Part shown: positions 35,508 to 44,812 of the stretch, piece after piece
Numbering within the stretch: position 1 is the first letter of the stretch
Layout of the letters: every line of letters starts with the position of its first letter
NCBI RefSeq assembly: GCF_030643905.1
Contig: NZ_CP121446.1
Location: forward strand, 992,001-1,056,000
Length of the DNA: 64,000 bases
Direction: 5' to 3'
Source of the DNA: Flavobacterium sp. IMCC34852
GTDB lineage: Bacteria; Bacteroidota; Bacteroidia; Flavobacteriales; Flavobacteriaceae
The notes under the pieces: model-generated
The model's input: only the letters and a program-made list of their open reading frames with translations
Database searches by the model: none
Told to the model about the DNA's origin: nothing
Program-made: the position numbers and the translations under genes

Positions 35508-36485
35508 ATGAGAACGATACAATTTAGAGAAGCGATTGCCGAAGCGATGAGTGAAGAAATGCGTCGCGACGAATCAGTATATTTAATGGGAGAAGAAGTA
35601 GCCGAATACAATGGTGCTTACAAAGCTTCTAAAGGAATGTTAGACGAATTCGGTCCAAAAAGAGTCATCGATACACCAATTGCAGAGCTTGGTTTTGCCG
35701 GAATTGCAGTAGGTTCAGCCATGAACGGTAACCGTCCGATTGTAGAATACATGACTTTCAACTTCTCGTTGGTTGGAATTGATCAAATCATCAATAACGC
35801 TGCCAAAATGCGTCAAATGTCGGCCGGACAATTCCCAATGCCAATGGTGTTCCGTGGGCCAACGGCTTCAGCCGGACAATTAGGAGCCACACACTCTCAG
35901 GCTTTTGAAAACTGGTTTGCCAATACGCCGGGTTTGAAAGTGGTAGTACCTTCTACGCCTTATGATGCCAAAGGTTTGTTGAAATCAGCGATTCGTGATA
36001 ATGATCCGGTGATTTTTATGGAATCGGAGCAAATGTATGGAGACAAAGGGGAAATTCCTGATGAAGAATACACACTACCGTTAGGTGTTGCTGATGTGAA
36101 AAGAGAAGGAACAGATGTGACCATCGTTTCTTTCGGAAAAATTATTAAAGAAGCTTTTATCGCTGCTGATGAATTAGCAAAACAAGGAATTTCATGTGAA
36201 ATCATCGACTTGAGAACGGTTCGCCCAATGGATTACGATTGTATCATCAATTCGGTTAAAAAAACAAACAGATTAGTAGTTTTGGAAGAAGCATGGCCAT
36301 TTGCCAGCGTAGCTTCTGAAATCACCTATATGGTTCAGGAAAGAGCCTTCGATTATTTAGATGCGCCAATCCAAAGAATCACAACGGCTGATACACCGGC
36401 TCCCTATTCGCCAACCTTGTTAAAAGAATGGTTGCCAAATGCAGAAGATGTAATAAAAGCAGTTAAAAAAGTAACATATAAATAG
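35508..36485 (+). CDS. pdhB: Pyruvate dehydrogenase E1 component, beta subunit
   Basis: A 325-residue thiamine-diphosphate enzyme subunit. MRTIQFREAIAEAMSEEM begins the family domain; MGEEVAEYNGAYKASKG, DTPIAELGFAGIAVG and the C-terminal transketolase domain are all present. With an E1 alpha subunit (not in this window) it decarboxylates pyruvate for acetyl-CoA formation. The ATG at 35508 follows a promoter box; the upstream in-frame extension has no family similarity. It is a single gene here, apart from its E1 alpha and E2 partners. Confidence 0.92.
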   Translation: MRTIQFREAIAEAMSEEMRRDESVYLMGEEVAEYNGAYKASKGMLDEFGPKRVIDTPIAELGFAGIAVGSAMNGNRPIVEYMTFNFSLVGIDQIINNAAKMRQMSAGQFPMPMVFRGPTASAGQLGATHSQAFENWFANTPGLKVVVPSTPYDAKGLLKSAIRDNDPVIFMESEQMYGDKGEIPDEEYTLPLGVADVKREGTDVTIVSFGKIIKEAFIAADELAKQGISCEIIDLRTVRPMDYDCIINSVKKTNRLVVLEEAWPFASVASEITYMVQERAFDYLDAPIQRITTADTPAPYSPTLLKEWLPNAEDVIKAVKKVTYK

Positions 36486-36568
36486 ATAGTCAGACTAACG
36501 GTTTGGTCGGGTATTTGAAAATTTTTTTAAATACCTGAGAAGTCGAAAAATCTAATACTCTAAATACT

Positions 36569-36576
36569 TATATTTG
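36569..36576 (+). promoter_or_regulatory. Promoter -7 box (TATATTTG) for the DUF5686 gene
   Basis: An exact TAnnTTTG match, 43 bases before the ATG at 36619. Confidence 0.5.
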
Positions 36577-36618
36577 AAACTTCATCCTACTAAATAAGAT
36601 GGAGTTTTTTTTTTGCCT

Positions 36619-39105
36619 ATGAAAAAGATATTTTCCTTAATTGTTTTCCTATTTGTTTTCAGTCTTTCTGCCCAAACTAAAGTTAGCGGTATAGTGGTTG
36701 ATAGTTCAAATGAACCGATTCCGTATGCTAATATTGTTTTTAAAGGAGTCAAAACCGGTGGTGTTGTTTCAAACGAAGACGGCCGATTTTATATTGAATC
36801 ACCCGATACACATACTGCTTTGATTGTTTCTTTTGTCGGATTTCCGGATACCGAGGTAAAGTTGCCCAAACCGGTAAATTATGATTTTAAAATTGTATTG
36901 AAAGAAGGAAATGCGCTCAAAGAAGTTAAAGTGTACGCCGGTAAAACCTCCAAAAAAAACAATCCGGCGCTAGATATTTTGAGAAAAATTTGGGAACGCA
37001 GAAGAAAGAACGGGCTAAAAATGTTCAAGCAATACCAATACGAAAAGTATGAAAAAGTAGAGTTTGACATGAACACCATTGACAGCGCTTTTATGAAAAG
37101 CAAAATTTTCAAAGGCATGGAGTTTGTCTTCAAAAACATCGATACTTCAAGCGTTACCGGAAAAACTTATTTGCCTATTTTCATCAACGAATCACTCTCT
37201 GATTTTTATGGTGATAATGAAGCCAAAAAAACCAAAGAAATCCTCAAAGCCAATAAAAATTCAGGCTTAGGAAACGGCGATGGCGTGAATATGTTTATCA
37301 AAGATTTGTATAACGATTTTGATATTTATGACAATTATTTGAACTTTTTCGACAAGAGTTTTGTGAGTCCGTTATCGCGTACCGGAATAGATGTTTATAA
37401 TTATGTTTTAACCGATACCGCGTTCATCGACAATAAATGGTGTTACAATATCGTGTTTTATCCGAGACGTAAAAACGAGCTGACTTTCAAAGGCGATTTT
37501 TGGGTAAATGACTCCACTTTTGCCATCAAAACTATCAATATGGCGGTGACTAAAAGTGCCAACATCAACTGGGTAAAAGACATTTATATCGAACAGGAAT
37601 TTGAAGTGTTAAACGATTCTGTTTTCTTGCCAACCCGAGATTATATGATGTCTGATTTCGCTTTGCGCAAAAAAGAAGAATCCAAAGGCGTTTACGGCAA
37701 AAGAACCACTTTGTACCGCAATTTCAAGTTTGACGAAAAGAAACCGGAGAAATTCTATAAAGAGGAAGTCAATTTTATTGACAATGAAGTGTACGCCAAA
37801 ACCGATGAATACTGGGAAGAGAATCGCTTTGAAAAACTCAACAAGGATGAGCGGAAAATCTATGAAATGATTGATACGCTTAAAACGGTTAAGAAATTCA
37901 AACGCCTATATAGCTTGGTGTCCATTTTAGGAAGCGGTTACATCGAAATCCCGAAATTGAAATTAGATTACGGACCTATTTTCTCCACCGTAGGTTTCAA
38001 TGAAGTCGAAGGTTGGCGTTTGCGTGCCGGCGGCAGAACGTATTTCGGGCCCAATGATACCTGGCGTTTACAAGGGTATACTGCTTACGGATTTGAGGAT
38101 AACAAATTCAAATACGGTATGTCCGGAAAATGGATGATCGACAAGAAAAATAGAATTATCATCTCCGGCGGTAATAGGCGCGATGTGGAGCAAATCGGAG
38201 CCAGTTTAACCACGACCAATGATGTTTTAGGCAGAAGTTACGCTTCTTCCGGATTGTTTACCACGGGTGCTAATGGGAAACTGACCAACATCAACCTCAG
38301 TACTTTGGCAGCCGAAATTGAACCGGTTAAAAACCTAACCTTCCAATTGGGATTTTCGTATCGAACGTTGGAATCGGCTTCGAATACTTTTAGCTTGAAT
38401 TATTATACCGATGATACTTTTACTACTACCGCAAGTGAAGTAAAGCAATCCGAAATCAATGTCCAAGTCGAATATACTCCCAAACGAAAAACAATTGGTT
38501 ATGGTGTAGAAAGAAGAGAAATCGACAGTCCGTATAGCCGTTTCTTTATCAATTACAGTCAGGGATTCAAAGGATTAATTGATAGCGATTTTGATTACCA
38601 AAAAATCCAGTTATACTACAAACAACCCATTATCATAGGCGCATTAGGCCGTTCTAATTTTACCATGGAATTAGGAAAAACCTTTGGACAAATTCCGTTA
38701 GGATTGATGAGTGTCGTTCCCGGAAACCAAACGTACTTTATCATCCAAAACACTTTCAGTAATTTGAATTTTTACGAATTTGTAGCCGATGAGTATGCGA
38801 CTTTCCAATGGGAACACAACTTCAACGGAAAGATTTTTGCCCGAATTCCCGGTATAAGAAAGCTAAACTTGCGTGAGATTGTGGGAATCAGAGGTGTTTA
38901 CGGAACAGTTTCCGATGAGAACAGAGCCATAAACGCTTCGGGATTGATATACAAAGCACCGGAAAAACCCTATTGGGAATACAGCGCCGGTATCGGGAAT
39001 ATATTCAAAGTTTTCCGTTTAGACTTTGCTTGGAGAGGCAACTACCGAAATTTACCGGATACTAATAATTTTACCATCAAAGGTTCGTTCGGATTCTACT
39101 TCTAA
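36619..39105 (+). CDS. DUF5686 outer-membrane protein with carboxypeptidase-like regulatory domain
   Basis: An 828-residue protein from the ATG at 36619. The signal peptide (1-18, FSLSAQ) is followed by a carboxypeptidase-regulatory-like Ig fold (about 19-100, KVSGIVVDSSNEPIPYANIV). A long DUF5686 region ends in a beta-barrel pattern (about 440-828) and a C-terminal aromatic (GSFGFYF). Such proteins are found almost only in Bacteroidota; the N-terminal fold is shared with SusC-type receptors but there is no clear TonB plug. Function unknown. The glycosylase gene follows with one base between stop and start. Confidence 0.85.
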   Translation: MKKIFSLIVFLFVFSLSAQTKVSGIVVDSSNEPIPYANIVFKGVKTGGVVSNEDGRFYIESPDTHTALIVSFVGFPDTEVKLPKPVNYDFKIVLKEGNALKEVKVYAGKTSKKNNPALDILRKIWERRRKNGLKMFKQYQYEKYEKVEFDMNTIDSAFMKSKIFKGMEFVFKNIDTSSVTGKTYLPIFINESLSDFYGDNEAKKTKEILKANKNSGLGNGDGVNMFIKDLYNDFDIYDNYLNFFDKSFVSPLSRTGIDVYNYVLTDTAFIDNKWCYNIVFYPRRKNELTFKGDFWVNDSTFAIKTINMAVTKSANINWVKDIYIEQEFEVLNDSVFLPTRDYMMSDFALRKKEESKGVYGKRTTLYRNFKFDEKKPEKFYKEEVNFIDNEVYAKTDEYWEENRFEKLNKDERKIYEMIDTLKTVKKFKRLYSLVSILGSGYIEIPKLKLDYGPIFSTVGFNEVEGWRLRAGGRTYFGPNDTWRLQGYTAYGFEDNKFKYGMSGKWMIDKKNRIIISGGNRRDVEQIGASLTTTNDVLGRSYASSGLFTTGANGKLTNINLSTLAAEIEPVKNLTFQLGFSYRTLESASNTFSLNYYTDDTFTTTASEVKQSEINVQVEYTPKRKTIGYGVERREIDSPYSRFFINYSQGFKGLIDSDFDYQKIQLYYKQPIIIGALGRSNFTMELGKTFGQIPLGLMSVVPGNQTYFIIQNTFSNLNFYEFVADEYATFQWEHNFNGKIFARIPGIRKLNLREIVGIRGVYGTVSDENRAINASGLIYKAPEKPYWEYSAGIGNIFKVFRLDFAWRGNYRNLPDTNNFTIKGSFGFYF

Positions 39106-39106
39106 G

Positions 39107-39709
39107 ATGCAGGAAGCCATTGCTTATTTGGTTGAAAAAGATGCCGTTTTAAGAAAGCTGCATCAGCAATACGGCAATCCCTTTGTGCCTTCAAGACCGG
39201 AAGGTTTTCAAACGATGTGTAAACTCATTTTAGAGCAACAGGTTTCTATTGAGTCGGCTCGTGCTTGTTATGTCAAAATTGAAAATATTTTAGGCGATGT
39301 TACTCCTGAAACTATTTTTCAAGCTTCTGAAGAAACACTCAGAAACTGCGGAGTCAGTCGCCAAAAAACTATTTATTTGAAAGCTTTGGCGGACGCTATA
39401 TTAAATAGGATTTTGGTTTTAGAAACGCTTTCTCAAAAACATCCCGATGAAGTCAGAAAAGAATTGATTCAAATCAAAGGTATTGGTCATTGGACAATCG
39501 ATGTCTATCTGATGTTTTCTTTACAATCGCCCGATATCATTCCACTGGGAGATATAGCTGTTGTGAATACCATCAAGGAATTATACGGTTGCGAAGAAAA
39601 AGAAGTCATGATGGCGTTATCCGAAAACTGGAAGCCTTACCGTACTATGGCGACTTATTTTCTATGGCATCATTATTTGGTCAAACGAAATAGGAAGTTC
39701 ATAATGTAG
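39107..39709 (+). CDS. DNA-3-methyladenine glycosylase, AlkA-like (HhH-GPD)
   Basis: A 200-residue base-excision repair enzyme from the ATG at 39107. The helix-hairpin-helix IKGIGHWTIDVYLM is at 123-136, and the catalytic Asp149 lies in IIPLGDIAV. There are no Cys ligands of an iron-sulphur cluster, which favours the AlkA type over endonuclease III. It is shorter than E. coli AlkA, lacking that protein's N-terminal domain. It removes alkylated purines from DNA. The start is one base after the preceding stop, so it is co-expressed with the DUF5686 gene without obvious functional link. Confidence 0.88.
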   Translation: MQEAIAYLVEKDAVLRKLHQQYGNPFVPSRPEGFQTMCKLILEQQVSIESARACYVKIENILGDVTPETIFQASEETLRNCGVSRQKTIYLKALADAILNRILVLETLSQKHPDEVRKELIQIKGIGHWTIDVYLMFSLQSPDIIPLGDIAVVNTIKELYGCEEKEVMMALSENWKPYRTMATYFLWHHYLVKRNRKFIM

Positions 39710-39821
39710 CTTTATTCGAAATAAATCATCTTATTTAAGAGTCAAAACTGTTTTTGGTTTAGTCAGCAATAATTTACTTTAAATACATGTATACCAATTG
39801 AACTAATATTCACTAATTATA

Positions 39822-39854
39822 TTGTTTTTATTTGTTAAAGTTTTGTTACTTTTG
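39822..39854 (+). promoter_or_regulatory. Promoter for the membrane pyrophosphatase gene
   Basis: A TTG (39822-39824) is followed after 22 bases by TACTTTTG (39847-39854), an exact TAnnTTTG box 33 bases before the ATG at 39888. The 112 bases upstream of it are AT-rich with no other feature seen. Confidence 0.65.
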
Positions 39855-39887
39855 CGACCGATAAAATTTATAACAAAAATTATATTT

Positions 39888-42446
39888 ATGGAATCAATGA
39901 TGATTTATGTGCCGATAGTAATGGCATTAATTGGATTAGCTTTTATGGCTATCAAAAGATCTTGGGTTTTAAAACAAGATGCAGGTGATGGCAAAATGAA
40001 AGAGATATCAGATTATATTTATGAAGGAGCTTTGGCTTTCCTAAAAGCAGAATACAGATTATTAGCAGTATTCGTTGTAATTGCCAGTGCTGTATTGGCC
40101 GGAATTTCTTTTGTAGTTCCAACAACACACATATTAATTGTAGTTGCCTTTATTTTTGGAGCAGTATTTTCTGCATTAGCCGGGAATATGGGAATGAAAA
40201 TCGCTACCAAAACTAACGTAAGAACAACCCAAGCCGCTCGTTCAAGCTTACCACAAGCTTTGAAAGTGTCTTTTGGTGGTGGAACTGTAATGGGATTAGG
40301 CGTTGCCGGATTGGCGGTTCTTGGTTTAACAGGTTTCTTTATCATCTTCTTCCGTTACTTTATGAACGGTGTATGGACTTCCACAGAAGACATGACCATC
40401 GTTTTGGAAACATTAGCCGGTTTCTCTCTTGGAGCAGAATCCATCGCTTTGTTTGCTCGTGTTGGTGGTGGTATTTATACCAAAGCGGCTGACGTAGGTG
40501 CCGACTTAGTAGGTAAAGTAGAAGCAGGAATCCCGGAAGATGATCCAAGAAATCCTGCTACTATTGCAGATAACGTTGGAGATAACGTAGGTGACGTTGC
40601 CGGAATGGGTGCCGATTTATTTGGCTCTTATGTAGCGACTGTATTAGCTGCGATGGTACTTGGTAACTATGTAATCAAAGATATGGGCGGAAAAATCGAA
40701 GACGCTTTCGGTGGTATCGGACCAATTTTATTGCCAATGGCAATCGCAGGTTTCGGAATCTTATTCTCTATCATCGGAACGATGTTAGTAAAAATATCAA
40801 GTGATGATGCTAAAGAAAAACAAGTACAAGGTGCGTTAAACGTTGGAAACTGGGTTTCTATTATTTTAACTGCCGTATCATGTTTCTTCTTAGTACAATA
40901 TTTATTACCGGCTACAATGACCATGGAATTTTATGGTGAAGGAGCACAACAAATATCATCAATGAGAGTGTTCTATGCTACTATCGTTGGTTTAGTAGTT
41001 GGTGGAGTTATTTCGTCTGTAACAGAATACTACACAGGATTAGGGACAAAACCGGTTTTGGCCATTGTACAAAAATCTTCAACCGGTGCAGGAACTAACG
41101 TAATCGCCGGTTTAGCAACAGGTATGATTTCTACTTTCCCAACCGTATTGTTATTTGCCGGTGCTATCTGGGCTTCTTATGCTTTCGCCGGTTTCTACGG
41201 GGTGGCTTTAGCAGCATCTGCAATGATGGCAACTACTGCAATGCAATTAGCCATCGACGCTTTCGGACCAATCTCTGACAATGCCGGTGGTATCGCTGAA
41301 ATGAGTGAATTACCAAAAGAAGTTCGTACCAGAACAGATATCTTGGATTCTGTAGGTAACACTACTGCTGCAACTGGAAAAGGTTTCGCCATCGCTTCTG
41401 CGGCCTTAACTTCATTGGCTTTATTCGCTGCGTATGTAACTTTCACAGGAATTGATGGGATCAATATCTTCAAAGCGCCTGTATTAGCAATGTTATTCGT
41501 TGGAGGTATGATTCCGGTGGTGTTCTCTGCTTTAGCAATGAACTCTGTGGGTAAAGCGGCTATGGACATGGTATACGAAGTACGTCGCCAGTTCAAAGAA
41601 ATTCCGGGTATCATGGAAGGTAAAAACAAACCTGAATATGGTAAATGTGTGGAAATTTCTACTAAAGCTGCTTTAAGAGAAATGATGTTGCCGGGTGTTT
41701 TAACTATCGGTTTCCCAATTGCAATCGTATTATTAGGTAAATTAGTTTATGGAGATAACAACCAATTAATCGCTGAGATGTTGGGTGGATATATGGCCGG
41801 AGTTACTGTTTCTGGTGTACTTTGGGCTGTGTTCCAAAACAACGCCGGTGGTGCTTGGGACAACGCTAAAAAATCTTTCGAAGCGGGTGTTGAAATCAAC
41901 GGAGAAATGACCTATAAAGGTTCTGATGCGCACAAAGCGGCGGTAACCGGAGATACTGTGGGTGATCCATTCAAAGATACTTCAGGGCCGTCAATGAACA
42001 TCTTAATCAAATTAACTTGTTTGATCGGATTGGTAATCGCTCCAATATTAGGTGGTCACGAAGCCGGTGCAGTAACCAAAAAAATGGAATGCACTATGGA
42101 GATGAAAAAAGAGTGTAAAGACATGGGCAAATGCGATATGAGCAAATGCAAAGACATGACTAAAGAAGAATGTGCTAAAATGTGCGATTCTTTAGGTTGT
42201 ACGCCTGAGCAAAAAGAAGCTTGTTTGTCACACTACGGTGCTGATGGGAAATTCATCGCTGATAAAAAAGACTGTTGTGCCAAACCGGAAGTAGCTACTG
42301 CAACTAAAGACGTAAGAGTTGAAATTACCAACACAAACGGAAAAGCAAAAGCAACGGTAACTACTACAGTAGGCGGAACTGCTACTACCCAAACTTTTGA
42401 AGGTACAGAAGCCGAAGTAAAAGCTAAAGTGGACGCTTTGAAATAA
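39888..42446 (+). CDS. hppA: Proton-translocating membrane pyrophosphatase with Cys-rich C-terminal tail
   Basis: An 852-residue membrane pyrophosphatase that couples PPi hydrolysis to ion pumping. The substrate motif EDDPRNPATIADNVGDNVGDVAGMGADLF is at about 217-245 (in parts). NTTAATGKG (491-499) has Ala494 and Gly497, the K+-dependent pattern. The semi-conserved Glu of TM6 is missing (DLFGSYVAT, 243-251), but a Glu is present in TM5 (Glu184 in LGAESIALF), as in the Flavobacterium-type proton pumps that I recall. Unusually, residues 724-852 form a tail: ten Cys within 63 residues (735-797), Met/Lys/Asp-rich, then a Thr-rich stretch. The start at MESMM fits the promoter. Confidence 0.93.
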   Translation: MESMMIYVPIVMALIGLAFMAIKRSWVLKQDAGDGKMKEISDYIYEGALAFLKAEYRLLAVFVVIASAVLAGISFVVPTTHILIVVAFIFGAVFSALAGNMGMKIATKTNVRTTQAARSSLPQALKVSFGGGTVMGLGVAGLAVLGLTGFFIIFFRYFMNGVWTSTEDMTIVLETLAGFSLGAESIALFARVGGGIYTKAADVGADLVGKVEAGIPEDDPRNPATIADNVGDNVGDVAGMGADLFGSYVATVLAAMVLGNYVIKDMGGKIEDAFGGIGPILLPMAIAGFGILFSIIGTMLVKISSDDAKEKQVQGALNVGNWVSIILTAVSCFFLVQYLLPATMTMEFYGEGAQQISSMRVFYATIVGLVVGGVISSVTEYYTGLGTKPVLAIVQKSSTGAGTNVIAGLATGMISTFPTVLLFAGAIWASYAFAGFYGVALAASAMMATTAMQLAIDAFGPISDNAGGIAEMSELPKEVRTRTDILDSVGNTTAATGKGFAIASAALTSLALFAAYVTFTGIDGINIFKAPVLAMLFVGGMIPVVFSALAMNSVGKAAMDMVYEVRRQFKEIPGIMEGKNKPEYGKCVEISTKAALREMMLPGVLTIGFPIAIVLLGKLVYGDNNQLIAEMLGGYMAGVTVSGVLWAVFQNNAGGAWDNAKKSFEAGVEINGEMTYKGSDAHKAAVTGDTVGDPFKDTSGPSMNILIKLTCLIGLVIAPILGGHEAGAVTKKMECTMEMKKECKDMGKCDMSKCKDMTKEECAKMCDSLGCTPEQKEACLSHYGADGKFIADKKDCCAKPEVATATKDVRVEITNTNGKAKATVTTTVGGTATTQTFEGTEAEVKAKVDALK

Positions 42447-42471
42447 TCGCAAGATTTTTAATATAATAAAG

Positions 42472-42500
42472 ATGCCTCGCAATTGCGGGGCATTTTTTTT
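42472..42500 (+). terminator. Terminator of the pyrophosphatase gene
   Basis: ATGCCTCGC (42472-42480) pairs with GCGGGGCAT (42485-42493; one T-G pair) around AATT, followed by an unbroken T-run. Confidence 0.92.
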
Positions 42501-42539
42501 GTCTTTTTTGTGTAAATTAGCCAATACAAACACAACCCT

Positions 42540-44810
42540 ATGACTTCCAAATTCGCTTACTTTTTATTGCTGCTTTTCAATATTGCTTTTGCACAAAATT
42601 CATTGCCTCTAATTCCACAACCCGAATCGATTGAAATTCGAAAAGGACATTTTGTTTTAAATAAAGAAACAGTAATTCTGGCCGATGCCAATACGTATGA
42701 AGCACAATATTTGCAACAAGCCATAAAACAGCAAACTGGTTTACTATTAGCCATTGTTGCAAAATCAAATGTAGATTCTAAAATCATTTTGAAAGAAATG
42801 TACCCGATTGATCCTTATTGGAGCAAGGAAAGATATAATATTAACATTTCACCCACAGAAGTAATTATAACAGCTCCTTTCAATCGAGGTTTTTTTACCG
42901 GAATCCAAACCTTACTTCAGTTGGTTCCAATAGATAAAAATGAAACGTTTGTTTTGCCTTGTCTAAATATTTTTGACCAACCCAAATACGCCTGGCGCGG
43001 CATGCACCTCGATTGCGCCCGACATTTCTTCTCTATAGAGTTTGTCAAAAAGTATATCGATTACCTGGCGATGTACAAGTTCAATACCTTTCATTGGCAC
43101 TTAACCGATGACCAAGGTTGGCGTATCGAAATCAAACAATATCCTAAACTAACAGAAGTCGGAGCTTGGCGAAACGGTTCCATGATTGGCCATTATAACG
43201 AACAAAAATACGATGACAAACGTTACGGCGGATTTTACACCCAAGACCAAATCAAAGAAGTGGTAGCTTACGCAAAACAACGTCACATTACCGTCGTACC
43301 CGAAATCGAAATGCCCGGCCATGCCGTAGCTGCTTTGGCTGCTTATCCGCAATATTCTTGTACCGGCGGACCATTTGAAGTCGAAAAACAATGGGGCGTT
43401 TTAGACGATGTCTTTTGTCCCAAAGAGGAAACATTTTCCTTCTTGCAAAATATTTTAGCCGAAGTGATGGCACTATTTCCGTCACAATATATTCACATTG
43501 GCGGTGATGAATGTCCAAAGACGCGCTGGAAAAACTGTCAGCATTGCCAAGCTTTAATCAAAGAAAAAGGATTGAAAGACGAACATGAACTCCAAAGTTA
43601 TTTCATCCAAAGAATAGAAAAATTTGTCAATGCCAATGGCCGAAAAATCATTGGTTGGGACGAAATCCTCGAAGGAGGTTTGGCGCCCAATGCAGCCGTA
43701 ATGAGTTGGCGTGGCACCGAAGGCGGAATCGCAGCCGCAAAACAAAAACATTTCGTCGTAATGACTCCCGGTTCGCATTGCTATTTCGACCATTATCAGG
43801 GCAATCCAAAAAATGAACCGTTGGCCATTGGTGGTTATACTCCCGTGGAAAAAGTGTATGCCTTCAATCCCATTCCAAAAGAATTGTCCAATGAAGAAGC
43901 AAAATACATTTTAGGCGCCCAAGCCAATGTTTGGACTGAATATATCGACACACCAGAACAAGTGGAATACATGATTTTTCCAAGAATGATGGCGCTTTCC
44001 GAAGTGCTTTGGGGAACTTCCAATCCCGAGAAATATGCCGATTTCGAAAAACGAATGATCCAACAGTTTCCCGTTTTACAACAAAAAGGCATCAATTACA
44101 GCAAAGCGATTTTTGAAATTACATCTGAGGTGATGCCCAAACCCGGAGGTAATGGTGTTTTGTATTTATTAAAAACCAATCAGCATCCCAACGGCATTCA
44201 TTATACTACCGATGGAACGCAACCCACAGCGCAATCCAAGGTTTACAACCAACCGCTGGAAATCACCAAATCACAAACGATTAAATCCGCTTATTTCGAA
44301 GATGACCGTGCCAAAAGCAATGTCGCCGAACAATCGTTCCTCATTCACAAAGCCACAAGCCAATTGGTTTCACTGCAAAATCAACCTAATGGCAATTATG
44401 CCAAAGGCGGTGGATTTACTTTGGTGGATGGAATTCAAGGCGACAAAGCTAAATTTGGGCAAAATTGGTTAGGCTTCTCGGGAACTGATTTAATCGCAAC
44501 CATCGATTTGGCTTCTAAACAAAAAATCAGTCGCCTAGGAATCGGATTATTGAGCAGTCCTTCATCATGGATTTATTTTCCGAAAAAAGTAACTTTCGAG
44601 GTTTCAGAAGATATGATTCAATTTGAAACCGTCGGCACTTTTTCTGCTGAAGAAATTCAAAAAAGCAAAGGTCAAATCAACTTAGACTGCAATAAAAGAA
44701 ACATCCAATTTGTAAAAGTCACGGTCGAAAACTTCGGCACTATTCCTGACGGTCAACCCGGCGCCGGAAACAAAGCATGGCTATTTGCAGATGAAATAAT
44801 AGTAGAATAG
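42540..44810 (+). CDS. Beta-N-acetylhexosaminidase, GH20, secreted
   Basis: A 756-residue enzyme. The signal peptide (1-18, IAFAQ) is followed by the GH20b N-terminal domain (about 20-145) and the GH20 catalytic barrel (about 150-500), with the catalytic pair Asp323-Glu324 in HIGGDECPKTRW. A C-terminal part with a chitobiase-like fold (about 530-605) and an F5/8-type discoidin-like domain (about 620-756) ends the protein. It releases terminal GlcNAc or GalNAc from glycans. The next gene, a glycosylasparaginase, starts two bases after the stop, and a beta-mannosidase is in the same operon, pointing to breakdown of host-type N-glycans. Confidence 0.94.
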   Translation: MTSKFAYFLLLLFNIAFAQNSLPLIPQPESIEIRKGHFVLNKETVILADANTYEAQYLQQAIKQQTGLLLAIVAKSNVDSKIILKEMYPIDPYWSKERYNINISPTEVIITAPFNRGFFTGIQTLLQLVPIDKNETFVLPCLNIFDQPKYAWRGMHLDCARHFFSIEFVKKYIDYLAMYKFNTFHWHLTDDQGWRIEIKQYPKLTEVGAWRNGSMIGHYNEQKYDDKRYGGFYTQDQIKEVVAYAKQRHITVVPEIEMPGHAVAALAAYPQYSCTGGPFEVEKQWGVLDDVFCPKEETFSFLQNILAEVMALFPSQYIHIGGDECPKTRWKNCQHCQALIKEKGLKDEHELQSYFIQRIEKFVNANGRKIIGWDEILEGGLAPNAAVMSWRGTEGGIAAAKQKHFVVMTPGSHCYFDHYQGNPKNEPLAIGGYTPVEKVYAFNPIPKELSNEEAKYILGAQANVWTEYIDTPEQVEYMIFPRMMALSEVLWGTSNPEKYADFEKRMIQQFPVLQQKGINYSKAIFEITSEVMPKPGGNGVLYLLKTNQHPNGIHYTTDGTQPTAQSKVYNQPLEITKSQTIKSAYFEDDRAKSNVAEQSFLIHKATSQLVSLQNQPNGNYAKGGGFTLVDGIQGDKAKFGQNWLGFSGTDLIATIDLASKQKISRLGIGLLSSPSSWIYFPKKVTFEVSEDMIQFETVGTFSAEEIQKSKGQINLDCNKRNIQFVKVTVENFGTIPDGQPGAGNKAWLFADEIIVE

Positions 44811-44812
44811 TC

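Noticed and set aside
36510..36535. Terminator after the E1 beta gene
   Set aside because: GGTATTT/AAATACC can pair, but the T-run lies in the loop and not after the stem, so termination is doubtful.
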